Positions 1 to 6,416 of a DNA stretch of 15,411 nt are shown here, piece by piece. Made by a program: the position numbers and the translations under genes. Every line of letters begins with the position of its first letter. Position 1 is the stretch's first letter. Source of the stretch: Candidatus Gallibacteroides avistercoris (GTDB lineage: Bacteria; Bacteroidota; Bacteroidia; Bacteroidales; CHK158-818); contig DVNA01000172.1 in NCBI GenBank assembly GCA_018714665.1, positions 1 to 15,411 of the forward strand, read 5' to 3'. The notes under the pieces were generated by a model. The model was given only the letters and a program-made list of their open reading frames with translations, did no database searches and was not told the DNA's origin.

Positions 1-250
1 CGAAAGGCGAGAGCAGAGACAAATGAAAACAGCGTTTTCAAATGTGGCTATGCCGAGCCGAATCCTATATTATTCAAATATAGCGAAAGGCGAGAGCAGA
101 GACAAATGAAAACAGAGTTTTCAAATGTGGCTATGCCGAGCCGAATCCTATATTATTCAAATATAGCGAAAGGCGAGAGCAGAGACAAATGAAAACAGCG
201 TTTTCAAATGTGGTTATGCCGAGCCGAATCCTACTGTTATCCAAATATAG
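1..250. repeat. 83-bp tandem repeat array (three units, open at left edge)
   Basis: Three head-to-tail copies are visible at 1-83, 84-166 and 167-250. The third is 84 nt because of a one-base insertion and is the most diverged at its right end. Units 1 and 2 differ by a single base. Each unit contains three potential hairpins, given here for unit 1: TGAAAAC/GTTTTCA (24-30 with 34-40), GGCT/AGCC (46-49 with 56-59) and CTATATT/AATATAG (65-71 with 77-83). Repeats touch each other without spacers, so this is not CRISPR. Each unit also carries a 28-codon ATG ORF whose TGA overlaps the next ATG (23-109 and 106-192), but no coding evidence beyond that exists. The array may continue to the left of the window. 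Its role is unknown; a dispersed intergenic repeat family or a structured RNA tail of an upstream gene are both possible. Confidence 0.96.
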
Positions 251-359
251 CAAAACTTTGGTCAAGGCAAGGTACAAACAAAAATATATTCCGTTCTGTT
301 CCCCGAAATCGATCCCAACTGAAACGATTCTCTCATTATTTATATAAAAACTCTTGAAA

Positions 360-395
360 TAGATTCGGGCAATAAAATATCGAATCTACTTTTTT
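360..395 (+). terminator. Hairpin plus T-run just upstream of leuS promoter
   Basis: TAGATTCG (360-367) and CGAATCTA (381-388) form a perfect 8-bp inverted repeat with a 13-nt spacer, followed by CTACTTTTTT ending at 395. This has the layout of a weak intrinsic terminator for transcription arriving from the repeat array. The dyad also sits where the -33 region of the leuS promoter would be, so it could instead be a protein-binding site. The two readings cannot be separated here. Confidence 0.4.
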
Positions 396-397
396 AC

Positions 398-405
398 TAC
401 TTTTG
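398..405 (+). promoter_or_regulatory. Bacteroidota-type -7 box of leuS
   Basis: TACTTTTG matches the Bacteroidota sigma-ABfr -7 consensus TAnnTTTG exactly and lies 37 bp upstream of the leuS ATG. No good TTTG -33 element is found 19-21 bp upstream; that region is occupied by an inverted repeat. Transcription would start near 412, giving a short leader of about 30 nt. Confidence 0.55.
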
Positions 406-442
406 CACCAAAATTAAAGCACAACAAAACAATCACATAGCT

Positions 443-3211
443 ATGGAGTACAATTTTAGAGAAATCGAGCAAAAATGGCAACAATATTGGAAAGAGAACC
501 AAACATATCGGGTAACGGAAAACAGAGAAAAGCCCAAATTCTATGTTCTCGACATGTTTCCTTATCCTTCGGGAGCCGGTCTCCACGTAGGACACCCGCT
601 GGGATACATCGCTTCGGACATCTACTCCCGCTATAAACGATTGAAAGGATTCAACGTGCTGCATCCGATGGGATACGACGCTTACGGACTTCCCGCCGAA
701 CAGTACGCCATACAGACCGGACAGCATCCGGCCATCACCACCACCAAAAACATCAACCGCTACCGCGAGCAACTGGACAAAATCGGGTTCTGCTTCGATT
801 GGAGCCGCGAGATACGCACCTGCGACCCCGAATACTACAAATGGACCCAATGGGCCTTTATCCAGATGTTCAACAGCTACTACTGCAACGACAAGAAACA
901 GGCCCGTCCCATCTCGGAACTGATAAAGGCTTTCGCTCAACAAGGGACAGAAGGGCTGAACGCCGCCTGCGGACAAGAACTGCAATTTACCGCCGAAGAG
1001 TGGAACGCCAAATCGGAAAAGGAACAGCAACAGATTCTGATGAATTACCGCATCGCCTACCTGGGCGACACCATGGTAAACTGGTGCCCGGCCTTAGGGA
1101 CGGTGCTTGCCAACGACGAGGTGAGCGAAGGGGTCTCCATCCGCGGAGGACATCCCGTAGAACAAAAGATGATGCGCCAATGGTGCCTGCGGGTATCGGC
1201 CTATGCACAACGGTTGCTCGACGGGCTTGAAACCATTGACTGGACCGAATCGCTGAAAGAGACCCAACGCAACTGGATAGGTCGCTCGGAAGGAGCAGAA
1301 ATGCAATTCAAGGTGGCCAACTCGGATGTAGAGCTGACCATCTTTACCACCCGTGCCGACACCATTTTCGGAGTAACGTTCATGGTGCTGGCTCCCGAAA
1401 GCGACTACGTAAACCAGGTAACGACCCCCGAACAGAAAGCCGAAGTAGAGGCCTATCTGGAAGCTATCAAACACCGGACCGAACGGGAACGCATGATGGA
1501 CAAATCAGTTACGGGCGTATTCTCCGGAGCTTACGCCATCAACCCGCTTAACGGGAAACAGATCCCAATCTGGATCAGCGACTATGTGTTGGCCGGATAC
1601 GGTACGGGAGCGATTATGGCCGTCCCGGCACACGACAGCCGCGACTACGACTTTGCCAAGAAATTCCACCTCGACATCATCCCGCTCATCAAGGGGTGCG
1701 ACGTCTCCGAATCGAGCTTCGACGCCAAGGAGGGTATCGTAGAGAACTCCTGCGGCAACGGGCTGGATCTGAACGGGCTGACGGTAAAAGAGGCCATCGC
1801 CAAAACCAAGCAGTTTATTGCCGAAAAGGGACTGGGACGCGTCAAGGTGAATTACCGCCTGCGCGATGCCATTTTCAGCCGCCAACGCTATTGGGGAGAG
1901 CCCTTCCCGGTATATTACAAAGAGGGGATGCCCTATATGCTCGACGAGAAAGAGCTGCCGTTGCTCCTGCCCGAAATAGACAAGTTCCTGCCCACGGAAA
2001 AGGGAGAACCACCGTTGGGGCACGCCAAAAACTGGGAAACGGCCGACCACTTCCCGTTGGAACTCTGCACCATGCCCGGCTTTGCCGGATCGTCGGCCTA
2101 CTACCTGCGCTATATGGACCCGCACAACGACCAGGCGCTGGTCGATCCGCAGATAGACCGCTACTGGCGTAATGTGGACCTTTATGTAGGAGGAACCGAA
2201 CACGCCACCGGACACCTGATTTACAGCCGGTTCTGGAACAAATTCCTGTTCGACCTCGGTATCGTGTGCGAAGAAGAACCGTTCCACAAACTGATCAACC
2301 AGGGGATGATACAGGGACGTTCCAATTTCGTTTACCGCATTAAAGATACCAACACGTTTGTGTCGTACAACCTCAAATCGCAATACGACACCACCCCGAT
2401 ACACGTAGATGTAAACATCGTCAGCAACGACATCCTGGATATAGAGGCCTTCCGCAACTGGCGGCCCGAATTTAAAACGGCTGAGTTTATCCTCGAAGAG
2501 GGGAAATACGTCTGCGGATGGGCGGTAGAAAAGATGTCGAAATCGATGTTCAACGTGGTGAACCCCGACGACATCGTAGAGCGTTACGGTGCCGACACGC
2601 TGCGGCTGTACGAAATGTTCTTGGGGCCCATCGAACAAAGCAAACCCTGGGATACCAACGGGATAGACGGCGTACACCGCTTCCTGCGCAAATTGTGGGG
2701 ACTGTTCTACAAAGGGGATGCCTGGTTGATTACCGACCAGACCCCGACCAAAGAGGAGTTAAAATCGCTGCATAAGCTGATTAAAAAGGTAAGCTGGGAC
2801 ATCGAGAACTTCTCGTTCAACACCTCCATCAGTGCATTTATGATCTGTATCAACGAACTCTCGGCCCTCAAATGCAACAAAAAAGCCATCTTGCAAGAGG
2901 TGGTCATCTTGCTTGCTCCCTTTGCCCCACACCTGGCAGAAGAGTTGTGGCACCAGTTGGGCAACGCCGATACCGTATGCGATGCCCCCTGGCCCGTAGC
3001 CAACGAAGAGTACCTGAAAGAGGATATGGTTACATACGCCATTTCGTTTAACGGAAAAGTTCGTTTCAGCATGGAATTCAAAGCCGGAACCGATAAGGCC
3101 GAGGTTGAAAAAGAGGCGCTGGCTCACCCCTCTTCGGCTAAATGGCTGGAAAGCAAAAGTCCCCAAAAGGTCATTGTAGTACCCAACAAGATTGTCAACA
3201 TCGTATTATAG
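443..3211 (+). CDS. leuS: Leucyl-tRNA synthetase
   Basis: Cytoplasmic class Ia aminoacyl-tRNA synthetase that charges tRNA-Leu with leucine using ATP. The 922-residue protein carries the HIGH-type signature as HVGH (residues 48-51, after PYPSGAG) and the KMSKS loop intact at 697-701. The CP1 editing domain lies in between, with the threonine-rich motif TTRADTIFG from residue 302 and AVPAHD (393-398), whose aspartate corresponds to the residue that discriminates against mischarged amino acids. The anticodon-binding helical domain and the small C-terminal domain follow KMSKS. The segment around residues 150-200 (NDKKQARPISEL onward) and the long stretch before KMSKS fit Bacteroidales LeuRS as I remember it. 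The start is supported by the MEYNFREIEQKWQ opening typical of the family. It heads a likely operon with the next two genes. Identification is secure. Confidence 0.98.
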   Translation: MEYNFREIEQKWQQYWKENQTYRVTENREKPKFYVLDMFPYPSGAGLHVGHPLGYIASDIYSRYKRLKGFNVLHPMGYDAYGLPAEQYAIQTGQHPAITTTKNINRYREQLDKIGFCFDWSREIRTCDPEYYKWTQWAFIQMFNSYYCNDKKQARPISELIKAFAQQGTEGLNAACGQELQFTAEEWNAKSEKEQQQILMNYRIAYLGDTMVNWCPALGTVLANDEVSEGVSIRGGHPVEQKMMRQWCLRVSAYAQRLLDGLETIDWTESLKETQRNWIGRSEGAEMQFKVANSDVELTIFTTRADTIFGVTFMVLAPESDYVNQVTTPEQKAEVEAYLEAIKHRTERERMMDKSVTGVFSGAYAINPLNGKQIPIWISDYVLAGYGTGAIMAVPAHDSRDYDFAKKFHLDIIPLIKGCDVSESSFDAKEGIVENSCGNGLDLNGLTVKEAIAKTKQFIAEKGLGRVKVNYRLRDAIFSRQRYWGEPFPVYYKEGMPYMLDEKELPLLLPEIDKFLPTEKGEPPLGHAKNWETADHFPLELCTMPGFAGSSAYYLRYMDPHNDQALVDPQIDRYWRNVDLYVGGTEHATGHLIYSRFWNKFLFDLGIVCEEEPFHKLINQGMIQGRSNFVYRIKDTNTFVSYNLKSQYDTTPIHVDVNIVSNDILDIEAFRNWRPEFKTAEFILEEGKYVCGWAVEKMSKSMFNVVNPDDIVERYGADTLRLYEMFLGPIEQSKPWDTNGIDGVHRFLRKLWGLFYKGDAWLITDQTPTKEELKSLHKLIKKVSWDIENFSFNTSISAFMICINELSALKCNKKAILQEVVILLAPFAPHLAEELWHQLGNADTVCDAPWPVANEEYLKEDMVTYAISFNGKVRFSMEFKAGTDKAEVEKEALAHPSSAKWLESKSPQKVIVVPNKIVNIVL

Positions 3212-3215
3212 GCCC

Positions 3216-3241
3216 AACCGTACGGGATATCCCGTACGGTT
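3216..3241 (+). terminator. Perfect 26-nt palindrome between leuS and the yitT-like gene
   Basis: The half-site AACCGTACGGGAT is followed directly by its exact reverse complement, beginning 4 nt after the leuS stop. As RNA it would give an 11-bp stem with an ATAT loop. Only TTT follows, so termination would be weak. It may reduce read-through from leuS, act as an mRNA-stabilising 3' end, or bind a protein as DNA. Confidence 0.5.
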
Positions 3242-3262
3242 TCCAACACAAACCAACCCAAA

Positions 3263-4138
3263 ATGATTCATCTGCAATTTTTCGGATTATGGAGAAACGT
3301 TAAGGACTTTGCCCTGATCTTCTTAGGGTTGGTCCTCTACTCCTTCGGGTGGACTTGTTTTCTCCTGCCTCTGGGCGTAACAACGGGCGGAATAACCGGC
3401 TTTGCTGCACTCATTTTCTATGCAACCGGTATCCCCATCGGCGCTACCTATTTTGTCATCAACGTGGCACTGTTGCTGGTAGCCATCAAGATATTGGGAT
3501 TCCAGTTTTGCATCCGCACCATCTTCGGGGTATTCGGTATGTCTGCGCTGCTCTCGTTCTTCCAGGCTATCCTGAAAGTACCTATTATCGAAGACGAACC
3601 CTTTATGTCGTGCGTCATCGGGGGGATGATGTGCGGAACGGCCTTAGGCATCGTTTTCACCTCAAACGGGAGTACAGGTGGTACCGACATCATTGCCGCC
3701 ATCGTCAACAAATACCGTAATATATCGCTGGGACGGGGTATCTTGTATTGCGATATCCTGATTACCCTCTCCTCGTACATCGTCTTCCACGACATCTCGA
3801 AAGTAGTATTCGGTCTGGTGACGATGGTCATCACCACCTATACCTGTGACATGGTAATCAACGGCGCCCGCCGGTCGGTACAGTTTCTTATATTCTCCGA
3901 AAAATATCCGGAAATAGCTACCCGCATCAACAAAGATCTGCACCGGGGAGTAACGGTACTTGACGGTATGGGATGGTACTCGAAAAATCCCAGGAAAGTG
4001 TTGGTTGTACTTGCCAAGCGGTATGAATCGGTAACTATTTTCCGCCTGATAAAGGAGATAGACCCCAAAGCCTTTATCTCGCAGGCCAACGTCGTTGGGG
4101 TTTACGGAGAGGGATTCGACAAGATAAAAGTACGATGA
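3263..4138 (+). CDS. YitT family membrane protein (YitT_membrane + DUF2179)
   Basis: Inner-membrane protein of 291 residues and of unproven function; the family is widespread in Bacteroidota and Firmicutes. The N-terminal two thirds (about 15-195) consist of several hydrophobic helices and contain the glycine-rich family motifs PLGVTTGGITG (36-46) and GSTGGTD (136-142). After the last helix a soluble DUF2179 domain (about 205-287) carries RGVTVLDGMGWYS (228-240), its hallmark. The start follows the leuS intergenic palindrome by 21 bp. The TGA stop overlaps the ATG of rdgB, so the two are translationally coupled and probably share a transcript with leuS. Family assignment is confident; transported substrate, if any, is unknown. 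Confidence 0.92.
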   Translation: MIHLQFFGLWRNVKDFALIFLGLVLYSFGWTCFLLPLGVTTGGITGFAALIFYATGIPIGATYFVINVALLLVAIKILGFQFCIRTIFGVFGMSALLSFFQAILKVPIIEDEPFMSCVIGGMMCGTALGIVFTSNGSTGGTDIIAAIVNKYRNISLGRGILYCDILITLSSYIVFHDISKVVFGLVTMVITTYTCDMVINGARRSVQFLIFSEKYPEIATRINKDLHRGVTVLDGMGWYSKNPRKVLVVLAKRYESVTIFRLIKEIDPKAFISQANVVGVYGEGFDKIKVR

Positions 4139-4716
4139 AACAGATTGTTTTTGCCACCAACAACCCGCACAAGCTGGAAGAAATCCGTCAAATAGCGGGG
4201 ACAAACTTGAAGATTCTCAGCCTGGCTGAGATCGATTGCCACGACGATATTCCGGAAACGGCCGATACGCTTGAAGGGAATGCCCTGATCAAGGCCCGTT
4301 ACATCAAGGAGAAATACGGATACGACTGTTTTGCCGACGACACCGGTCTGGAAATCGTAGCCTTAGGTAACGAACCGGGGGTCTACTCGGCCCGCTATGC
4401 GGGAAAAGATTGCAACCCGCAGCGGAACATGGAAAAGGTTCTGAACAAGATGAAGGGAATAGAAAACCGACAAGCCTCATTCCGTACGGTCATCGCGCTG
4501 ATATTGGGGAACGAAACTCATCTGTTTGAAGGCTCCATACCCGGAGAAATCACCACCGGAAAACGAGGTGATGCAGGATTCGGTTACGACCCGATTTTCC
4601 AACCCACAGGCTATTCCCTGACATTTGCAGAACTGGGAGAGGAAGAAAAGAACAAAATCAGCCACCGGGCCATTGCTACCGGAAAGCTATTGCAGTTTCT
4701 TCGTAACATCCTCTAA
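4135..4716 (+). CDS. rdgB: RdgB/HAM1 non-canonical purine NTP pyrophosphatase
   Basis: Cytoplasmic house-cleaning enzyme that hydrolyses dITP, ITP and XTP to the monophosphate and pyrophosphate, keeping deaminated purines out of DNA and RNA. The 193-residue length is normal for the family. Visible motifs are the N-terminal FATNNPHKLEEI (6-17) for nucleotide and metal binding, FADDTGLEI (66-74) with the catalytic acidic pair D68/D69, GFGYDPIF (148-155), and the terminal SHR motif at 176-178 for base recognition. The ATG overlaps the preceding stop in an ATGA arrangement, which fixes the start. It ends the leuS operon; no strong terminator follows directly. Confidence 0.96.
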   Translation: MKQIVFATNNPHKLEEIRQIAGTNLKILSLAEIDCHDDIPETADTLEGNALIKARYIKEKYGYDCFADDTGLEIVALGNEPGVYSARYAGKDCNPQRNMEKVLNKMKGIENRQASFRTVIALILGNETHLFEGSIPGEITTGKRGDAGFGYDPIFQPTGYSLTFAELGEEEKNKISHRAIATGKLLQFLRNIL

Positions 4717-4853
4717 CCAAAAAAATCTTATTAAAAGAGACAGCCAGACATCTTATCTTCTGGAAAATAGCACTTTACAGGCCGTACTATATTCTTCCAA
4801 AGAGGTATCATTCATTAAAGGTTTAAAAAAGCTATTAATCGGTAACTTTCAAC

Positions 4854-4887
4854 CGTTTTTATGGTTATATTTAGAGAGATAAAAACG
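4854..4887 (+). promoter_or_regulatory. Putative promoter of the DUF4251 gene within a dyad
   Basis: TATATTTA (4866-4873) matches TAnnTTTG in all but the last base and lies 31 bp before the ATG at 4905. It is flanked by a 9-bp inverted repeat, CGTTTTTAT (4854-4862) and ATAAAAACG (4879-4887), so a binding site or leader hairpin may control it. No clear -33 element is present. The rest of the 188-bp gap after rdgB (4717-4853) is AT-rich and shows no gene. Confidence 0.3.
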
Positions 4888-4904
4888 ATTAAAATTTACG
4901 CGTT

Positions 4905-5456
4905 ATGAAAAAATGGATGATTTTAAGTGCCATCTGCCTGCTCATCAGCAATCTGTCCATACAGGCACAGGAAGACTCTTCTGATACCATACAAAAGGGA
5001 ACGACTATCAAAGATCTTTTGGAATCGCGCCAATTCAAGATTACGGCAGAATCGACCTTCGGACGAGAAGGGAATGTATTTTTAAGCGAAGCTGTTCCCG
5101 GATGGAGATCGGGAGGACAGGTCATTGCCTCGCGTACCGTCTTGCCCGGATTCTATCTAAAACTTTTCGGCGATAAAATGGTCAAAACCAACCTGCCATT
5201 CCTCGGAAAGTTGGAGAGTATGAAAAAATGTTCGGAACCCCATATCCTGGTAGAATCGACCTACACGAATTTTAAAATAAAAGATCGCGGGAAAAAGGGT
5301 TACCGGGTGACTTTCAAGTTCAACGACCGGGACAACAGCTATTTTGAGGCCCGGATAGACATCAACCCGGAAGGGGAAGCCTATATGGTAATCAGTTCGC
5401 GCAACCGTACCGACGCCATCTATCGGGGACATCTAGTAGATGTAGACGCCAAATAG
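4905..5456 (+). CDS. Exported DUF4251-like protein
   Basis: Small envelope protein of 183 residues. A signal peptide occupies residues 1-21 (MKKWMILSAICLLISN, cleavage after SIQA), with no lipobox, so it is probably a soluble periplasmic protein. The mature part has the pattern I associate with the Bacteroidota family DUF4251: a short helix with FKITAES (about 46-52), a central segment ending in LPFLGK, and two beta-rich motifs, GYRVTFKF and SYFEARIDINPEGEAYMVISSRNR, then a terminal GHLVDVDAK strand. The function of that family is unknown. The gene is monocistronic, with its own putative promoter and a strong hairpin downstream. Family assignment is by memory of the domain pattern and not by search. 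Confidence 0.75.
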   Translation: MKKWMILSAICLLISNLSIQAQEDSSDTIQKGTTIKDLLESRQFKITAESTFGREGNVFLSEAVPGWRSGGQVIASRTVLPGFYLKLFGDKMVKTNLPFLGKLESMKKCSEPHILVESTYTNFKIKDRGKKGYRVTFKFNDRDNSYFEARIDINPEGEAYMVISSRNRTDAIYRGHLVDVDAK

Positions 5457-5475
5457 ACTTAGATGAACAGCCTAG

Positions 5476-5517
5476 ACACAAGAGAGGTGCATCCCGTGGG
5501 ATGCACCTCTCTTGTGT
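5476..5517 (+). terminator. Strong hairpin terminator between convergent genes
   Basis: ACACAAGAGAGGTGCATCCC (5476-5495) and its exact reverse complement (5498-5517) form a perfect 20-bp stem around GT. On the + strand it is followed by TTCCCTATCTTTTT, an interrupted T-tract, which suits the DUF4251 gene. On the - strand no T-tract follows, but the stem would also be met by transcription leaving the nuclease gene. Confidence 0.85.
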
Positions 5518-5562
5518 TTCCCTATCTTTTTCCCATAAGATTAAAAAAACTACGGGAACGAC

Positions 5563-6330
5563 TTATCCGAACAAATCATTCAACAGGCGGGCCAACCGAT
5601 AACCGGCTTTGAGTATCTGCTTTTCGGCCAACGGACCGGCCAGATTCAAGAAATCGCGCCCCTGCGTGCTCCCCTTGGGGGCCCAGTCATATATGACCCG
5701 GCAATCAACAGCCGTTTCATGGAACCATTCACGAGGAGAACCGGCCGCCAACGCCTTTTTCTCTTTCCGGGAGCAACGGTCCAGCTGTTGTTGCCACTCG
5801 GTATAGTACCACTTCCGGTTCGACTCGATGACGTAACTGTCCCAAACGGAATGATAACTGTACTCTTTGTTGTTTATCTTTATGTTGTAATTGCTTATTC
5901 CGGGATAGCGTACATGGGTGGGGCAATGCATATCTCCCACCAGGTGAATGACATATTTGAGGTTCACCACCAGCGTAGAATCGTCCAGCTGCTTATAGTC
6001 CTGCAACAACTTAATGGCATCTTCCAATGCCGAGACGGCATCTCCGCCCGGCTTGCGAACGGCATCGGTATAGTAAAAATCTTCGTTCACGGCTGCGGTA
6101 TGCCACTGGGAGGTATGCTTGTATGCCGGGGTAGCCCGATAATCGTCCATCCACGAGGCATCATATACGATGGAGTGGCCCAAATACTTCTCTATTCTCT
6201 TTTCTGCTTTTTTCGTCAGATTGCACGCGGCAATACAGGCAATGGCATCGTGTCCTATACGGCCCCATCCCATGGCGGTCTGCGACACGCAAACCGACAG
6301 GGTAATCCATAAAATCAAAAATCTTTTCAT
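5563..6330 (-). CDS. Secreted S1/P1-type zinc-dependent nuclease
   Basis: Exported phosphodiesterase of the S1/P1 family, which degrades single-stranded DNA and RNA and removes 3'-phosphate with a three-zinc site. The protein has 255 residues, about the usual size. A signal peptide covers residues 1-21, and cleavage before W22 would place a tryptophan at the mature N-terminus, as the family needs because its amino group binds zinc. Other ligands can be placed by spacing: H27 in WGRIGH, D62 or D63 in WMDD, H77 in QWH, H129 and D133 in HLVGDMH, H139, and H160/D164 in HSVWD. All appear present, so it should be active. It lies 86 bp downstream of the glycoside hydrolase gene on the same strand and could be the last gene of that transcript, although nutrient scavenging from nucleic acids is a separate task. 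Confidence 0.92.
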   Translation of the reverse strand: MKRFLILWITLSVCVSQTAMGWGRIGHDAIACIAACNLTKKAEKRIEKYLGHSIVYDASWMDDYRATPAYKHTSQWHTAAVNEDFYYTDAVRKPGGDAVSALEDAIKLLQDYKQLDDSTLVVNLKYVIHLVGDMHCPTHVRYPGISNYNIKINNKEYSYHSVWDSYVIESNRKWYYTEWQQQLDRCSRKEKKALAAGSPREWFHETAVDCRVIYDWAPKGSTQGRDFLNLAGPLAEKQILKAGYRLARLLNDLFG

Positions 6331-6416
6331 CTGTTTTTAATCTAATAAATATGGTTACTATTCGGTTCAAAATAAGGCTGCATTTCTCAGAGGATTCTTC
6401 CCCCGAAAAGCTCTCC

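Noticed and set aside
1..250. CRISPR array
   Set aside because: Units are 83-84 bp and abut with no unique spacers; no cas genes are present.
250..442. T-box or other amino-acid riboswitch before leuS
   Set aside because: The -7 box leaves a leader of only about 30 nt, and no T-box core sequence is seen.
386..1030. 214-codon open frame antisense to the start of leuS
   Set aside because: Covers the leuS promoter and start, has no recognisable domain, and is best explained as a shadow.
1505..2677. 390-codon open frame antisense to leuS
   Set aside because: It lies wholly inside a secure gene; its protein is low in recognisable motifs and arises from codon bias of the GC-rich sense strand.
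4625..4882. 85-codon ORF overlapping the end of rdgB
   Set aside because: It begins inside rdgB in another frame, and the non-overlapping part is AT-rich with no motif.
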